NCBI GenBank assembly: GCA_000828075.3
Contig: JXCB02000039.1
Location: 452,890-516,889, forward strand
Direction of reading: 5' to 3'
Length of the DNA stretch: 64,000 nt
Origin: Tolypothrix campylonemoides VB511288
GTDB taxonomy: Bacteria; Cyanobacteriota; Cyanobacteriia; Cyanobacteriales; Nostocaceae
Positions within the stretch are counted from its first letter, which is position 1. Every line of letters begins with the position of its first letter. The translations under genes and the position numbers were made by a program. The notes below the pieces were generated by a model. It had not been told where the DNA came from and did not search any database. It worked only from the letters and a program-made list of their open reading frames with translations. Positions 25,775 through 34,452 of the stretch are shown here, piece after piece.

Positions 25775-26287
25775 TTAAACTGCCTGTGTCAGAAAAGACA
25801 CTAATTCATCAGTGTTCAGAGCTTGGATTGAGTTCAACACAATTGTGACTTGCTCAGTAGGTGTCAACTCACTTAGACCGCCAATGAGATTGCTTCCTAG
25901 TCTTTGTGCTAACAGATACCAGAAAGCTATCCTACCTTCAGCGCTCAATGAGCTATACTCATGAGCAGGAATTGTAGTTCCGCCGCCAGTAACAAGTTCA
26001 CCCAGCGCCTTGCTTGGGTTTGGATCGAGAACCGTTGCATCTTGGTCATTTTTTTCTGCTCCTAAGAAGTCACGCAGAGCAGATAGCTGATTTTCTTGGG
26101 ACAGTTGCTGAACTCGTGTTACCAAATTTGCAGCATCTTGTGTTGGCAAAGCATTTGCAGCATCGGCGGGAACTGATTGAGCAATGTTGCGGTAGATTAA
26201 CCCCAGCACTAGTAGCTGATCGTCGATAATCAAACCCTTAATCCCTCTTACAGCTTCTTGTACGGCATTGACGTTTGTAGAAGTCAT
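25775..26287 (-). CDS. Helical carotenoid protein-like (OCP N-terminal domain homologue), divergent
   Basis: 170 residues, all-helical, homologous to the N-terminal domain of the orange carotenoid protein; such stand-alone proteins bind a keto-carotenoid and quench singlet oxygen. Visible matches: IDDQLLVLGLIYRNI, LSQENQLSALRDFLG, and RIAFWYLLAQRLGSNLIGG. The Trp-Tyr pair in the last block, equivalent to carotenoid-lining W110/Y111 of OCP, is kept, but the position equivalent to W41 is Gly (LGLIY rather than xWFxY). The ATG at 26287 is preceded by AGGAGG at 5 bases, so the longer open frame is not used. A second paralogue lies 500 bp upstream on the same strand. Confidence 0.82.
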   Translation of the reverse strand: MTSTNVNAVQEAVRGIKGLIIDDQLLVLGLIYRNIAQSVPADAANALPTQDAANLVTRVQQLSQENQLSALRDFLGAEKNDQDATVLDPNPSKALGELVTGGGTTIPAHEYSSLSAEGRIAFWYLLAQRLGSNLIGGLSELTPTEQVTIVLNSIQALNTDELVSFLTQAV

Positions 26288-26789
26288 GAAACCTCCTAAT
26301 TGGTAATAATTTTTTAGCGACTTGAGGAAGTTAGCAACATAAATTGCTAACATTGTTTATGCGTAGAAGTCACAGAACGCTCTTGATAAATCAGTGACCA
26401 ATCTGTTCCCAGAATGGGGACTTTGCTTTATGTTGTGAAAATATTTCTGCCAAAGCAAGCAACAGAGGAGAAATTTTGGCTGCTCTTGCTCATGCCTCTT
26501 CACAAGATTAAAGATTTTAGTCATAACGAAATCACTATAAAAAGATAGAAATATTCTGGAAAAACAATATTATAATACCTGTCTCAAGAGAGATGAAAAT
26601 AAATACCAAAAAATTAAAAAATTGTAGGCTATTAACTCAAAGGCGTGACGGCTATTATTAAAGGGTGCAACTACTCTACTAATAAACATAGATAAACACA
26701 GAGTAAATAGAAGATGTTAACTCTGTGCTTATCTATTATTTTTTATTTGCTATTTACCGAACAGGCTGCAACTTGAAAATCTGGAAATT
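26288..26789. other. Intergenic region between two carotenoid-protein genes
   Basis: 502 bp. A weak inverted repeat (AACATAGATAAACACAGAGT with ACTCTGTGCTTATCTATT, about 26683-26738) resembles the ACCACAGAT repeat family. The rest is AT-rich without a gene; the promoter of the downstream carotenoid-protein gene should be here. Confidence 0.55.
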
Positions 26790-27281
26790 TTAAATTTCGG
26801 CACCTGGCTTTGGTTCAGCACCGAATGGCGCGACGTAATCGCGGAAAAGAGTAATTTGCTGTTCAAATTCAATTTGCTTAATTCTGTTGAGCAATTCTTG
26901 AGATTGAGAGGAAAGCTGATAGTCAGCAGGAAAAGGAACGATAGTAGCGTTTTCCATGCCTTGAGCTAGGCGATACCAAAACAGTAGCTTGGTAGTTTCG
27001 CTCATTGAGCCATACATACGGGTATATTGATTATCTGCCTTGTTAATTAAATCGCGCTGTAATTGCAACTGTTCTTCGTGGGATAATTCCTTAACTTGAT
27101 TGAACAAGCCTTCAGCAACATCTGTGGAAACAGTGCTAGCTCCGGGTGCTGCGGGGGTAATAGCTCCGCCCATTTCTTTGTAAATAAACCAAAACAAAGC
27201 TAGCTGTTCATCTACATCTAAGCCTTGAAAAGCTTGGACAATTTCGCGAATAGTTGGGTCGTTCGTTTGAGTAAATGTCAT
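26790..27281 (-). CDS. Helical carotenoid protein (OCP N-terminal domain homologue)
   Basis: 163 residues closely following the OCP N-terminal domain: LDVDEQLALFWFIYKEMG (with W41/Y44 equivalents), AITPAAPGAST, GLFNQVKELSHEEQLQLQRDL, SETTKLLFWYRLAQGMENAT (W110/Y111 equivalents) and QQITLFRDYVAPFG. There is no C-terminal regulatory domain, so it is a stand-alone carotenoid binder, likely a singlet-oxygen quencher at the thylakoid. The start is taken as the ATG at 27281 (MTFTQTND), typical for the family. Which HCP clade it belongs to needs a tree. Confidence 0.92.
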   Translation of the reverse strand: MTFTQTNDPTIREIVQAFQGLDVDEQLALFWFIYKEMGGAITPAAPGASTVSTDVAEGLFNQVKELSHEEQLQLQRDLINKADNQYTRMYGSMSETTKLLFWYRLAQGMENATIVPFPADYQLSSQSQELLNRIKQIEFEQQITLFRDYVAPFGAEPKPGAEI

Positions 27282-27684
27282 AAAAAACCCCGATTGCAAT
27301 TAATAACCAACAGTAGCAAGACTATCAAACGTGTATTTGGTGTTTAACCCCACTGGAGACAGATGTATTTAAGTCAAAGAGAAGAACAATTAGAAAACGA
27401 AGAAGTCATACTCCCTTCGCGCGCGAAGATTACTTAATTAAAAAACCGCTCCAGACGCAGAGGAGCCAGCGCCGTGCGGGGGTTCCCCCCGTTGAGGCGT
27501 CTGGCGTGACACAGAGGTAAGAGTTAGAGAGATTTAGGTAATTTTAGACTGGGAAGGAAGTAAGAGTTCTTTATTTTTGTTGTCATGAGTCATGAGAAAG
27601 AACTCGAAATCCAAAACCTAAAACTCAAAAGAGCTTTTTTATTCTGGATTCTGAATTCTTGGCTGTATTTTAGGAGGTTGAAAC
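27282..27684. other. Intergenic region with GC-rich repeat
   Basis: 403 bp. A copy of the GCCAGTCGCC family lies at 27460-27511 in inverted orientation. Just before the next gene, AGGAGG (27672-27677) is a strong ribosome site 7 bases from a GTG, which fixes the native start of the SDR gene. Confidence 0.7.
27460..27511. repeat. Dispersed GC-rich repeat (CCAGTCGCC family)
   Basis: GGAGCCAGCGCCGTGCGGG followed by CCCCCCGTTGAGGCGTCTGG: a single inverted-orientation copy of the family seen at 0.9, 8.8-9.0, 45.5 and 57.2 kb. Confidence 0.85.
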
Positions 27685-28586
27685 GTGGAGAGACGTTTAG
27701 AAGGAAAAGTAGCCATTATTACAGGTGGTGGCGCTGGTATTGGGGAGGCGATCGCCGAAGGCGGCTCCTCCGGAGCATCGCCCACAAATTCGCCAAAGAA
27801 GGAGCATCAGTCGTTGTTAATGGACTACCCGACGACCCAATTGAAGATGTAGTCAATGCCATTAGGCATTACAGTGGTAAAGCAGTACCTTATGCCGGAG
27901 ATGTTTCACAAGAATTTCACGCTCAAAACTGCGTGCAAACGGCAATTAATGCCTATGGTAAGTTAGACATCCTGGTCAACAACGCCGGAGTTTTTCTTGC
28001 CACAGCCGAAACTCAAGACTACCCCATTGATGTCTTTGATGATACTCTTCGCATGAACATCCGTTCTGCGTTTTTAATGACAAAATACGCACTACCGCAC
28101 TTACAGAAAACGCGGGGTAATATTGTCTCAGCAGGTTCTGAAGCAGGCTACAACGGCTTAGCATACAACACAACTTACGGCGGCACCAAAGGCTGGATGC
28201 ATTCCTTCATGCTTGGCGTTGCTGTTGAACAGGCAAAACATGGCGTCCGTGCTAACTGCGTCTGTCCCGGTGCAATTGACACTGCTTGGACGCATAAAGA
28301 AGATGGACCGATGAACGCCAAGATGGAAAAAACTCTCATCGAAGCGACACCACTGGCAAGACGCGGTACACCAGAAGAAATAGCAAACGTTTACGCCTTC
28401 ATTGCTTCTGATGAAGCAAGTTATGTCACAGGTGCATTGTGGCTTGCTGATGGTGGCGTCACAACTGCTAAAGGCGCGGCTGGTTCAGATACACCATTCT
28501 GGTTACGCTCTCAACCCAAGGGCGAATTACGCCTTGACCACTCAAGGGAAGGATTGGAAAATAAGGAAACAAAGACCCTGATGTAG
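27685..28586 (+). pseudogene. SDR-family oxidoreductase, frameshifted by a 26-bp insertion
   Basis: The native frame starts at GTG 27685 (AGGAGG, 7-base spacer) and reads ERRLEGKVAIITGGGAGIGEAIA, the NAD(P) loop TGGGAGIG of a classical SDR. At 27757-27782 a 26-bp insertion follows GCGATCGCC and duplicates ATCGCC; after it the gene continues one frame over as HKFAKEGASVVVNG ... NNAG ... SAGSEAGYNGLAYNTTYGGTKG (catalytic Ser and Tyr-x3-Lys as YGGTK) ... RANCVCPGAIDTAW. Without the insert the frame would be continuous. A start further upstream in the distal frame gives unrelated sequence. The gene is read as inactivated, unless sequencing error or frameshifting rescues it. Confidence 0.88.
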
Positions 28587-28642
28587 GGGTAGTAGGGGGA
28601 GACAAATTAATATCTTCATCCCCCTGATTGCTCTAAACTCTT

Positions 28643-29188
28643 TCAAACGTTATTATCGCCAGGCTGAGGCTCCTGAGACCAAATCCCTGAATCTGTTAGG
28701 GAACGAGCAGCACCTCCCCCATACTCGTCTGGGTCTGCGTCCAGTCTCTCTACCTCGTCCTCTTGAATTCCTCCTGTGTTTCTGTCTCCATAATCTTCCG
28801 AGGACAGCGGATCTAACTCCCAACGACTGTCATCACGCTCCTCTAACATATTGGTTATCCGAACTTCCTCGTCGTCGTTGATCTCCACCCCAACACCAGC
28901 TGCGATTTCTTCAACAATATCTTGATCGGGAGTGGGGGCTGTTCCACCAATAGCGTGATCACCTACTGTTGCTTCTAGATCCCAAGCCTCATCTATATCT
29001 CCCCCTGTTATTTCTGGACTGGCTTCTGCGTTCCCTGGGTCGTTATATTTGTTTCTGCGATCGCCAATGTTATATCCTGGTTCTACTTTAACACCAGTTC
29101 CGTAAGATTCGGTAACTACCTGTGGCAAATCATCCGTTTCAACTTCACTATCACTATTTTGCTCTGCTAAATCTTTTTTTTCTGCCAT
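28643..29188 (-). CDS. DUF6335 family acidic protein
   Basis: 181 residues, very acidic, no signal or membrane segment. Family blocks: VVTESYGTGVKVEPGYNIGD, SPEITGGDIDEAWD, VGDHAIGGTAPTPDQDIVEE and ERDDSRWELDPLSSEDY. DUF6335 proteins are widespread in cyanobacteria and often encoded near stress genes; the function is unknown. Likely disordered and hydrophilic. Convergent with the SDR remnant and divergent from the DUF2267 gene. Confidence 0.88.
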   Translation of the reverse strand: MAEKKDLAEQNSDSEVETDDLPQVVTESYGTGVKVEPGYNIGDRRNKYNDPGNAEASPEITGGDIDEAWDLEATVGDHAIGGTAPTPDQDIVEEIAAGVGVEINDDEEVRITNMLEERDDSRWELDPLSSEDYGDRNTGGIQEDEVERLDADPDEYGGGAARSLTDSGIWSQEPQPGDNNV

Positions 29189-29802
29189 AATCCTAGCCTT
29201 TGCTGCATCCTCACGATAACGCTTTCTCTTTAAGGGGTAGTCTTCCTAAAGAAGTATGACTTTAGAGGTAAAAGAATTTCTTCCTTAAGAATGAAGAGAA
29301 GCTAGTCATTGCTGCCTAGTCTTGTATGTATAAATTCAGGTTATAGCCACTTCACAATTATGTTATGAGTTCAGCAAGTAGAGGTTAAGAAGTGTTTTCT
29401 TCTGCTAACTTCTACAATTTTAACTCATAACTTTTTTTGCTATTTCTTATCAAATAAAGATAGTAAACAATAAATGTATCACTTTAGAAAGAAAAAAGAT
29501 ATATCCCTTAAGAACGACGAAATAAGAGTTTTTTCAGCGTAATAATAATGGAAACATGAATTCATGGTCGAGTGATAAGGGAGTTAGGATTTATGACTTG
29601 GGGTCACAAAGTTTTTGTCAAACCCCAACTCATGACTCCTAACTATTTTCTAAAACCAGCTATCGAAAAATGAGTTGCCTTTAGTTACTTTGATAATAGC
29701 TGTAAAAATTTTATAAAAATTTAATCTTTGTTTAATCTTTTATTAAAAAATAGTGAATACTTCAACTTGCTCAAGCCAAGAATTTAGTGATGGAGGCAAA
29801 AA
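29189..29802. other. Intergenic region, no gene seen
   Basis: 614 bp, AT-rich, between divergent stress-type genes. A short inverted pair GGGGTCACAAAG/TTTGTCAAACCCC lies around 29600-29626. No open frame or RNA gene is recognised; both promoters must be here. Confidence 0.5.
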
Positions 29803-30204
29803 GTGAAATACGGCGAGTTTATTAAACACGTTCAAAATGTTGGTCAGTTGAATTCTCGTGAAGAAGCAGAACACGCAACCCGTGCCACACTAGAAGTTAT
29901 CAGAGAGCGTATCGTGGGCGACGAGGCAAAAGATTTAGCATCACAGTTACCTCAGGAACTGGGTGAATATTTGCGCGGGCGAGAAGGTGAAAACGGTCAA
30001 CACTTTGAGTTGCAAGAATTTATCAAGCGCGTAAGTGAAAAAGAAGGAGTAGAGCCAACCGCAGCGATCGCCTACATCCGGTCTGTATTTGCAGTACTGA
30101 GGAATGCTGTAACACCTGGGGAATTTGAAGATTTTCAGGCAAATTTTACAAAAGACTACGCGGAACTGTTCCCAACATCGCCAACAAGTGAAGTTCCTGC
30201 TTAG
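29803..30204 (+). CDS. DUF2267 domain protein
   Basis: 133 residues, helical. Matches DUF2267: FIKHVQNVGQLNSREEAEHATRATLEVIRERI, DLASQLPQELGEYL, FELQEFIKRVSEKEGV, AAIAYIRSVFAVLRNAVTPGE. GTG start with GGAGG 6 bases upstream. Cytoplasmic; biochemical role unknown, but commonly found beside stress genes as here. First gene of a same-strand run that extends to the Mn-catalase. Confidence 0.9.
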   Translation: MKYGEFIKHVQNVGQLNSREEAEHATRATLEVIRERIVGDEAKDLASQLPQELGEYLRGREGENGQHFELQEFIKRVSEKEGVEPTAAIAYIRSVFAVLRNAVTPGEFEDFQANFTKDYAELFPTSPTSEVPA

Positions 30205-30287
30205 GAACGTAGTAAGCAGTTACTACTAGCCAAAGACATCATACAACCAAATAGTCAATTAGAAATAGATATTTAGAAGGAAAGTCA

Positions 30288-31379
30288 ATGGTAAGTAATC
30301 ATACAGGTAAGAAAAAAGTTGCTATCCTCATTGAAAACTTTGTAGAAGATGCAGAGTTTCAAGTTCCTTACAACGCCTTAAAGCAAGCGGGAATGGAAGT
30401 CGTTGTCCTCGGTTCTCGTGTAAACGAAACTTATAAAGGCAAACAAGGAAAACTTTCCAAGCAAGCTGATAGTACCACAACTGAAGCGATCGCTTCAGAA
30501 TTTGATGCAGTAGTGATTCCTGGTGGTATGGCTCCTGACTATATGCGGCGTAACCCCAACACAGTCAGGTTTGTGCAAGAAGCAATGCAGCAAGGAAAAT
30601 GGGTGGGTGCAGTTTGTCACGGGCCACAAGTTTTGATAGAAGGCGATTTACTCAAAGGCAAACAAGCTACTGGCTTCATAGCAATCCGCAAAGATATGAT
30701 CAATGCGGGTGCTAATTATATAGATGAGCCTTTGGTCGTTGATGGAAATTTGATAACTTCACGTCAACCTGGAGACTTGGCAATTTTCACCACAGCTATA
30801 TTGAGTCGTCTGGGTTATGGTGGCAAAGATGCAGCTTTACCAGATGAGAACAATCCAACAGCCGAATGGTGGAAACTGGCTGATGCTTGGGGTGGTTCTA
30901 CCAAAGGTGAGATTGTCAAAGCTTTGAATACAGCCCTTGCTGGTGAGCGTTATTCGCAGGAAGCGCTGGATAAGTACGCCGAGAAAGAATCAGATGCAGA
31001 AGTGAAATCTGTCTTTCAAGAGATAAATGGCGGTAAACAGCGCCACATCCAAATTTTGGAAGCGCGTCTCGATCAACTGGGTGAGAAACCTTCTTTAGCA
31101 GCAAATATCGCTAACCACTATGCGAAGGTCAAAACCGCCCTGACAGGAAGTGACGATATTTTTCAGTTGCGTTCAGCCTTGGGCGATGTGCAAACGGGTA
31201 TCGGCGATGTTGGTAACTTGATAGCAGCAACGACCGACCCAGTATCGACTGCAATGTTCACACAAATCCACAAAGAGCTATTGACGTACGAGCAGCGACT
31301 CGTAGACCTGTATCGGGCGCGGATGGGTGCAGGAGTGAAGCCTGCTAAACCGACTACAGGGGCTGCTGTGTCAATGTAA
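30288..31379 (+). CDS. DJ-1/PfpI family protein fused to a C-terminal helical domain
   Basis: 363 residues. Residues 1 to about 190 are a DJ-1/PfpI domain: KVAILIENFVEDAEFQVPYNAL, PGGMAPDYMR and the nucleophile elbow AVCHGPQVL with catalytic Cys-His. Family members are glyoxalase/deglycase-like or chaperone proteins. Residues about 205-350 are a separate four-helix-type domain (VKALNTALAGERYSQEALDKYAEKE, VKSVFQEINGGKQRHIQILEARL, TQIHKELLTYEQRLVDLYRA) resembling ferritin-like/DUF2383-type bundles. The combination suggests repair or scavenging under oxidative stress. AAGGA precedes the ATG. A strong hairpin lies between this gene and the next. Confidence 0.85.
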   Translation: MVSNHTGKKKVAILIENFVEDAEFQVPYNALKQAGMEVVVLGSRVNETYKGKQGKLSKQADSTTTEAIASEFDAVVIPGGMAPDYMRRNPNTVRFVQEAMQQGKWVGAVCHGPQVLIEGDLLKGKQATGFIAIRKDMINAGANYIDEPLVVDGNLITSRQPGDLAIFTTAILSRLGYGGKDAALPDENNPTAEWWKLADAWGGSTKGEIVKALNTALAGERYSQEALDKYAEKESDAEVKSVFQEINGGKQRHIQILEARLDQLGEKPSLAANIANHYAKVKTALTGSDDIFQLRSALGDVQTGIGDVGNLIAATTDPVSTAMFTQIHKELLTYEQRLVDLYRARMGAGVKPAKPTTGAAVSM

Positions 31380-31394
31380 GGAAGGTCTTTGTGG

Positions 31395-31472
31395 AACGAA
31401 CCACCTAGGCGCAAAGTAAAGAGAGGAAACGCTGTCAGGAGGGGATCTTTGCGCCTTAATGGTTCGTTTTTT
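31395..31472 (+). terminator. Long hairpin with T tract after the DJ-1 fusion gene
   Basis: Arms AACGAACC-ACCTAGGCGCAAAG (31395-31416) and CTTTGCGCCTTAATGGTTCGTT (31447-31468) pair in two blocks, followed by TTTT. It may end the upstream transcript or act as a processing/attenuation structure, since the next gene follows 24 bp later. Confidence 0.6.
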
Positions 31473-31495
31473 AAAGTAAAGGGAGAAAGAAAAAC

Positions 31496-32200
31496 GTGGC
31501 ATCAATATCGGAAAATAATCAGAATCAAGTTCAGACGGAAGCCGGTGAAACTGAGCGTTGGGCTTCATTAATCGGCGGTGGTGCAATGGTGTTAATGGGG
31601 TTAAGTCAACGCTCCCTTAGGGGGGTGTTGATGGCTGTAGCAGGTGGCGGTCTAATTTATCAAGGTGCTACAAAACAAAGCACGATCAAGCAAGCACAGC
31701 AAGCAATCACAGGTAGCGTGAGTCAAGCAATCAAAGTTGAAAAGACGGTAACGATTGATAAGCCAGCTTCAGAGCTTTACCACTTTTGGCACAACTTGGA
31801 AAATCTGCCGACATTTATGAAGCATCTCAAATCCGTGAAGGTGTACGACGCAAAGCGTTCCCATTGGATTGCCAGTGGACCCCTGGGCGGAAGTGTGGAA
31901 TGGGATGCAGATATTATTGAAGACCGGGAAAACGAATTTATCTCTTGGGCTTCAGTGGAAGGTGCAGATGTTGACAACTCTGGTTTCGTTCGCTTTAAAA
32001 AAGCACCCGGTGACCGTGGAACTGAGGTCAAAGTGGTTATGGAATATAACCCGCCTGGTGGAGCGTTGACAGCTACTTTCGCTAAACTCTTCGGCGAAGA
32101 ACCAGAACAGCAAATTGGTGATGAATTGCGCCGATTCAAGATGTTGATGGAAGCAGGCGAAATTGCCACTAATGAAGGTCAACCGAGAGGGAATGGTTAG
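31496..32200 (+). CDS. SRPBCC family protein with N-terminal membrane segment
   Basis: 234 residues. Residues about 22-62 form a glycine-rich hydrophobic region (SLIGGGAMVLMGLSQRSLRGVLMAVAGGGLIYQG; one or two helices, DUF2892-like). Residues about 80-215 are a START/SRPBCC ligand-binding domain of the coenzyme-Q-binding/cyclase type: VEKTVTIDKPASELYHFWHNLENLPTFMKHL and EWDADIIEDRENEFISWASVEG. GTG start with GGGAGA 9 bases upstream. Probably binds a hydrophobic molecule at the membrane; the ligand is unknown. Same-strand member of the stress island. Confidence 0.85.
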   Translation: MASISENNQNQVQTEAGETERWASLIGGGAMVLMGLSQRSLRGVLMAVAGGGLIYQGATKQSTIKQAQQAITGSVSQAIKVEKTVTIDKPASELYHFWHNLENLPTFMKHLKSVKVYDAKRSHWIASGPLGGSVEWDADIIEDRENEFISWASVEGADVDNSGFVRFKKAPGDRGTEVKVVMEYNPPGGALTATFAKLFGEEPEQQIGDELRRFKMLMEAGEIATNEGQPRGNG

Positions 32201-32296
32201 GGACAAAAGGAGGGAGGGAAAGAGGGAGAGAGAGAGGGAGAGAGGGAAAATTCTCTCTGTTTCACTCCCGATACCCTTATACAGGAGAACGCTTAA

Positions 32297-33466
32297 ATGA
32301 AGGCAGTATGTTGGTACGGTGCTAATGATGTGCGGGTGGAGACAGTACCAGATCCAAAAATTCTTAACCCGCGTGATGCTATTTTGAAAATAACGTCAGC
32401 AACCATCTGTGGTTCTGACTTGCACATCTATGATGGCTACATCCCGACGATGAAATCTGGTGACATTATTGGTCACGAGTTTATGGGGGAAGTGGTCGAT
32501 ATTGGTAGTGAAGTTAAGAAATTGCGAAAGGGCGATCGCGTTGTTGTCTCTTCAATTATCGGGTGCGGTCAATGCCATTACTGCCAACATCAGAAGTGGT
32601 CGCTGTGCGATAATTCCAATCCTAACGGATGGATACAAGATAAATTATTCGGGTTTGGTACATCAGGGATTTTTGGCTATTCCCATGCTTTTGGAGGCTA
32701 TGCAGGAGCCTTCGCGGACTACATACGCGTACCGTTTGCTGATTACGGCGCTGTGCAAGTTCCGCAAGGCATTCCTGATGAAAAAGTGCTACCCATCTCC
32801 GACGCCTTCCCGACTGGTTATATGGGCGCGGAAATGTGCGATATCCAACCCGGAGATATCGTAGCAGTTTGGGGTTGCGGTCCTGTGGGATTGTTCGCCA
32901 TGAAAAGCGCGTATATGCTGGGTGCAGAACGCGTCATTGCGATCGACCGATTCCCCGAACGCCTCCAAATGGCTAGAGACTTCGCCAATGCGGAAACTAT
33001 TAATTATGAGGAAATCGATGCAGGCGAAGCCCTCAAAGAAATGACGGGTGGACGTGGTCCTGACTCTTGTATTGACGCCGTTGGACTTGAAGCACACGGT
33101 ATGGGTCTAGAAGGATTCTATGATGAAGCCAAGACAGCGGTGAGGCTAGAAACTGACCGCCCCCATGTGTTGCGGCAAATGATTCTGGCTTGTCGTAAAG
33201 GTGGTACTGTTTCAATCATGGGTGTTTACTCTGGCTTTGTGGACAAAATGCCGCTGGGTGCAGCCATGAACAAAGCTTTGACCTTCAAAATGGGGCAAAT
33301 GTTCGGTCAGAAGTATATGCCCATGTTGTTGGATCATGTTTTGAATGACAAAGTTGACCCATCTCGCGTTTTCACCCATACCTTACCCCTTGAACAAACA
33401 AAGCAGGGCTTTGAGCTTTTCAAGCACAAGAAAGACAACTGTGTCAAAGTTCTGCTTAAACCATAA
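32297..33466 (+). CDS. Zinc-dependent alcohol dehydrogenase family protein, copy 1
   Basis: 389-residue medium-chain dehydrogenase resembling glutathione-independent formaldehyde dehydrogenases. Catalytic zinc: Cys in TICGSDLHIYDG and His-Glu in GHEFMGEV. Structural zinc cysteines: CGQCHYCQHQKWSLC. Rossmann loop VWGCGPVGLFA then IDRFPERL for NAD. AGGAG lies upstream of the ATG. A near-identical architecture is found in the second copy about 1 kb downstream. The substrate is probably a small aldehyde or alcohol; not determined by sequence. Confidence 0.92.
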   Translation: MKAVCWYGANDVRVETVPDPKILNPRDAILKITSATICGSDLHIYDGYIPTMKSGDIIGHEFMGEVVDIGSEVKKLRKGDRVVVSSIIGCGQCHYCQHQKWSLCDNSNPNGWIQDKLFGFGTSGIFGYSHAFGGYAGAFADYIRVPFADYGAVQVPQGIPDEKVLPISDAFPTGYMGAEMCDIQPGDIVAVWGCGPVGLFAMKSAYMLGAERVIAIDRFPERLQMARDFANAETINYEEIDAGEALKEMTGGRGPDSCIDAVGLEAHGMGLEGFYDEAKTAVRLETDRPHVLRQMILACRKGGTVSIMGVYSGFVDKMPLGAAMNKALTFKMGQMFGQKYMPMLLDHVLNDKVDPSRVFTHTLPLEQTKQGFELFKHKKDNCVKVLLKP

Positions 33467-33600
33467 GGCTTGTTAGTAGATAGTTGGAGCGTTGTAGAGA
33501 CGCGCCATGACGCGTCTGTACATAAATTGTTAGTTCTCAAAAAGAACCAATAACTACTATCTACTAACTCAATCCAAACTGAATATATCGGAGGAATTGT

Positions 33601-34347
33601 ATGAATCGCTTGCGTCAGATTTTGACTGTTTTTCTAGTAGGATTAACATTTTTCGTAATGCAGGCTTTTGGCTACAGTAACAGACTGATAGCACAAGCTG
33701 AAGAAACCGTACAATCCCCAGTGGGTATTTATTACAAGGGAACCCCTTCTGATACAAGCTCTGATAAAAGCTTTGATAAAAGCTCTGATACAAGCAATAT
33801 CCAAAACGACAACAAGCTGATTGAAAAAGCCAGAAAGAACCTGAAAGAAACTGCTGATAATGTCAGAGAAAAAGTCAGTAATATTGGTGAATCAGTTTCT
33901 GGCAGTAGTTCTGGCAGTAGTGATGGAACTGTGAAATCCCCAGTAGGTATTTATTATAAGGGGACACCTTCTGATACAAGTGATACAAGCAATATCCAAG
34001 ACGACAACAACCTGATTGAAAAAGCCACAAAAAAGGTGAAAGAAACTGCTGATAATCTCCGTGCAGCGGTTGATTTAGATGAAAATGCAGCAACACCTGA
34101 GGCGAATTATTACCAAGCACAACCGGAAACAACCACGACCAGTAACGGCAACAACCCGATTGAACAAGCCAGAGAAAGCCTGAAAAAAACTGCTGAGAAT
34201 GTCACCGAAAAACTCAATCTTAATGAAGAACTTCCTCGCAGCACAAAAGAATTTTTGAATTCAACTGAAAAAAGAGTTGAAAAAACAGTTGCGCCAGTAA
34301 CTGGAACAAAAGAAGGGTACTACCAAGAACCCCCTCAAGTTAGATAA
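33601..34347 (+). CDS. Secreted protein with internal repeats
   Basis: 248 residues: signal peptide (ILTVFLVGLTFFVMQAFGYSNRLIAQA) and then three repeat units. Each unit has a short Pro/Tyr segment (SPVGIYYKGTPSDTS in units 1 and 2, EANYYQAQPE in unit 3), a Ser/Thr/Asp linker, and an amphipathic helix (LIEKARKNLKETADNVREKV, LIEKATKKVKETADNLRAAV, PIEQARESLKKTAENVTEKL). The helices resemble LEA-like or apolipoprotein-like 11-mer patterns. The protein ends with GYYQEPPQVR. GGAGG precedes the start. It lies between two duplicated dehydrogenases. No named family; role in desiccation or envelope stress is inferred. Confidence 0.72.
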   Translation: MNRLRQILTVFLVGLTFFVMQAFGYSNRLIAQAEETVQSPVGIYYKGTPSDTSSDKSFDKSSDTSNIQNDNKLIEKARKNLKETADNVREKVSNIGESVSGSSSGSSDGTVKSPVGIYYKGTPSDTSDTSNIQDDNNLIEKATKKVKETADNLRAAVDLDENAATPEANYYQAQPETTTTSNGNNPIEQARESLKKTAENVTEKLNLNEELPRSTKEFLNSTEKRVEKTVAPVTGTKEGYYQEPPQVR

Positions 34348-34452
34348 GTAGAAAGAGAGTGGGGGAAGTGGAGGAAGTGGGGGGAGTATCTTCTTCCCTA
34401 TCTTCCCTTACTTCCCTATCCCCATACTCCACTAAATTAAGGACTATTAAAT

